This document shows, piece after piece, positions 61,962 through 64,000 of a DNA stretch of 64,000 nt (positions are counted from its first letter, which is position 1; each line of letters begins with the position of its first letter). The DNA lies in the NCBI RefSeq assembly GCF_006829085.1, contig NZ_BJTC01000002.1, positions 1 through 64,000 of the forward strand. Direction: 5' to 3'. The notes below the pieces were generated by a model. It made no database searches, had not been told where the DNA came from, and was given only the letters and a program-made list of their open reading frames with translations. Source of the stretch: Chryseobacterium sp. ON_d1. GTDB lineage: Bacteria; Bacteroidota; Bacteroidia; Flavobacteriales; Weeksellaceae. The position numbers and the translations under genes were made by a program.

Positions 61962-63707
61962 ATGAAAGTATATACAGTTATTCTCATTATATTGAATCTT
62001 TTGCTGACATCACCAGTGCATGCTCAGCAAACATTGTGGGGAAGTCAGCAGGAAAAAGAGGGTATATACAGTATTCAGGACAGTGTGATGATCCGTACAG
62101 GAGATGGAGCAGAAATTTCCGCAATGGTAGTGCGAAAAAAAAATGACAATATTCCACGACCTGTAATATTGCAGTTTACAATCTATGTAAGAGATCAGGG
62201 ACGGGATATACAGTCGCTTAAGGAAGCTGCAGATAAAGGATATGTAGGAGTTATGGCTTATACAAGAGGGAAGCGCTTCAGCAAATCTGAGATTTATCCG
62301 TACGAAACCGATGGAAATGATGCCTATGATGTTATTGACTGGATCAGCAGACAGCCATGGTGTAATGGTAAAATAGGAATGTATGGAGGAAGCTACAATG
62401 GCTTCACGCAATGGGCAGCCGCTAAAAAGCTGCATCCTGCGTTGAAAACGATTGTTCCTTATGTTGCCAATCGCCCGGGGATGGGGCTCCCTATGGAAAA
62501 TAATATCTTTATCAATCCCAATTACGAATGGTCCTTTTATATAGGCAACAATAAATATCTGGATAACAAGACAGGTGATGACCGGAAAAGATTCCGGAAT
62601 ATGATGTTCAAATGGTGGGAAGCTGGAGCAGCCTATCATAAGATGGATAGTATTGATGGTACACCGAACCGCCTTTTTCAGCGTTGGATCAGCCATCCCG
62701 ATTTTGATTCTTACTGGCAGAATATGGCTCCCTATAAAGAGGATTTTGCCAGGATTAATATTCCTGTGCTGGCATTTGACGGCTATTATAATGATTCTCA
62801 GAATTCGGGAATTTACTATCTGCGCGAGCTCAATAAATACAGTCCCAAGACACCGGCTTATCTGGTAATTGGTCCTTACGGACATTTCGGAACACAAATG
62901 GGAGGACAGGAGACCATTAACGGATATACAGTCAGTAAAAAGGCTTTATTTCCGATCAAGGAATATACCTACCAATGGCTGAATTACATACTGAAAGGAG
63001 CTGAAAAACCAGCTTTTTTGAAAGATAAAATAAACTATCAGGTTATGGGAACAGATGAATGGCGAAGTGCTTCTTCACTGGAGGCTATGCACAACCGCTA
63101 TTTGAAATTCTATCTAAGCTCAGCTAAAGTGAGTGATGAAGGATACCTGCTAAGTCAAAATAAACCTGAATCCAGTACATATTTAGTTCAGAAAGTAGAT
63201 TTTGCAGACCGTACTGTCAGCAATAATGATTATTATCCGGACCCTATCATTCGGGAAAGTGTATCCGGTAACGGTTATATTTTCATAAGTGAACCCCTGA
63301 AGGCTATGCTGGTAAACGAATCATTCCTGGGAAATATCAGACTGAGTATTAATAAAAAAGACGTAGATCTTGGAGTAACCCTTTACGAACTCACCCCGGA
63401 AGGTAAATATTTTCATCTTTCGTACTACATCGGCCGCGCAAGCTATGCCAAAGACAATACTAAAAGACAATTATTGACCCCTGGTAAAAAAGAGATGATC
63501 ACTTTTGAAAATACTCATCTGATCAGCAAACAATTGCAGAAGGGAAGCCGGCTGGTAGTTGTACTCAATGTCAATAAAAATCCTTTTTCAGAACTGAATT
63601 ATGGAAGTGGAAAAACAGTAACTGCCGAAACCATTGCCGATGCAAAAGAACCGTTGGTTATTCATTGGTTTAATGACAGTTTTATTGAGATTCCTGTTTT
63701 ACAATGA
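61962..63707 (+). CDS. CocE/NonD hydrolase, third paralogue (short form)
   Basis: The 581-residue protein has a signal peptide (SPVHAQ) and the S15-like alpha/beta-hydrolase domain, with Ser144 in GGSYNGFTQWAA and His in IGPYGHFGTQ. The C-terminal domain has LSINKKDVDLG, WFNDSFIEIPVL and other segments like those of the two copies near 24-28 kb, but it lacks their helical N-terminal extension of about 170 residues. It is therefore a diverged paralogue. It follows the secreted protein gene by 23 bases. Confidence 0.9.
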   Translation: MKVYTVILIILNLLLTSPVHAQQTLWGSQQEKEGIYSIQDSVMIRTGDGAEISAMVVRKKNDNIPRPVILQFTIYVRDQGRDIQSLKEAADKGYVGVMAYTRGKRFSKSEIYPYETDGNDAYDVIDWISRQPWCNGKIGMYGGSYNGFTQWAAAKKLHPALKTIVPYVANRPGMGLPMENNIFINPNYEWSFYIGNNKYLDNKTGDDRKRFRNMMFKWWEAGAAYHKMDSIDGTPNRLFQRWISHPDFDSYWQNMAPYKEDFARINIPVLAFDGYYNDSQNSGIYYLRELNKYSPKTPAYLVIGPYGHFGTQMGGQETINGYTVSKKALFPIKEYTYQWLNYILKGAEKPAFLKDKINYQVMGTDEWRSASSLEAMHNRYLKFYLSSAKVSDEGYLLSQNKPESSTYLVQKVDFADRTVSNNDYYPDPIIRESVSGNGYIFISEPLKAMLVNESFLGNIRLSINKKDVDLGVTLYELTPEGKYFHLSYYIGRASYAKDNTKRQLLTPGKKEMITFENTHLISKQLQKGSRLVVVLNVNKNPFSELNYGSGKTVTAETIADAKEPLVIHWFNDSFIEIPVLQ

Positions 63708-63748
63708 CAAAGATAAGTTTTCGGTAATATTGAGTTTGTCTCAACGAA

Positions 63749-64000
63749 TTATACAACACTTTCACTTGCCATATTCTGCAGTTCTTCTATAAATTCCTTA
63801 AGGCTTGTTTTGGGAGGAATATTAAGCTTCTTCCGGATTCTGTACTTTCTGCTATCAACAGCTCTTATAGAACTTTTGGTATACATAGAGATTTTTTGTC
63901 CATCCAATCCCAGTTTGATCAATGCGCAAAAATGCAGTTCAGAATCGATAAGAGAAGGACATATAGCTAATAATTCAGATCTGAAGTGAGGAAATAGCGC
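63749..64000 (-). CDS. TPR/LuxR-like regulator, C-terminal fragment
   Basis: A minus-strand frame enters from the right edge and ends at TAA 63749-63751; 83 residues are visible. Segments SELHFCALIKLGLDGQKISMYTKSS and IRAVDSRKYRIRKKLNI match the C-terminal LuxR-like HTH of Bacteroidetes regulators that carry N-terminal TPR repeats. The N-terminal part lies outside the window. DNA-binding is expected; the targets are unknown. Confidence 0.75.
   Translation of the reverse strand, partial: ALFPHFRSELLAICPSLIDSELHFCALIKLGLDGQKISMYTKSSIRAVDSRKYRIRKKLNIPPKTSLKEFIEELQNMASESVV

Noticed and set aside
1..64000. CRISPR array
   Set aside because: No regularly spaced direct repeats of suitable length with unique spacers were seen anywhere.

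Overview
The window looks like a chromosomal segment of a Chryseobacterium-like member of the Flavobacteriales. The supporting signs are low GC, near-absence of Shine-Dalgarno sequences, promoters of the Bacteroidetes type (TAnnTTTG at about -7), LytS/LytTR and truncated Crp/Fnr regulators, many proteins with lipoprotein or 'AQ' signal peptides, and the family content. No species can be fixed from the sequence alone.

Layout. 1-280 is the 3' end of an IS3-family insertion sequence. 337-33,812 is mostly ordinary chromosome. It holds small lipoproteins, a YggS/AAA pair, an SMR transporter, a glycosyltransferase, a LytS/LytTR two-component system, a Nei-type glycosylase, a methyltransferase and dGTPase. 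It also holds a five-gene YceI-tautomerase-SDR-NTF2-NMO operon beside a Crp-like regulator and a good GTGA-N6-TCAC site. Further on are an SPFH protein, a tandem DUF4377 lipoprotein, a transglutaminase-like protein, an APC permease, two tandem CocE/NonD hydrolase paralogues and a TPR/lipoprotein/outer-membrane-barrel operon.

The most unusual part starts at a tRNA-Arg(UCG) gene (33,871-33,942). The last 14 bases of this gene plus 3 following bases (17 bp) recur exactly at 51,715-51,731. There the copy is followed by a second terminator, as expected for an integration event in the tRNA 3' end. The roughly 17.8 kb between the copies has a CPBP protease, an alpha/beta hydrolase and a tight 14.3-kb five-gene operon. 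That operon encodes two giant proteins I do not recognise (2,284 and 1,619 aa), an M15-type peptidase, a small multi-pass membrane protein, and a three-domain wall hydrolase (NlpC/P60-like, peptidoglycan-binding and lysozyme-like). A Cys-rich double-glycine-leader peptide closes the segment. No integrase is visible in it.

Just beyond the right repeat is a three-gene phage tail-fibre-type operon (279, 339 and 1,808 aa), with no capsid, terminase, sheath or tape-measure gene in view. The giant-protein operon with its wall hydrolases, next to the fibre genes, is the best candidate here for an undescribed system, possibly phage-derived. That reading is inference. The window ends with a Crp/Fnr regulator, a second CPBP protein, a small secreted protein, a third CocE/NonD paralogue and the 3' end of a TPR/LuxR-like regulator on the minus strand.
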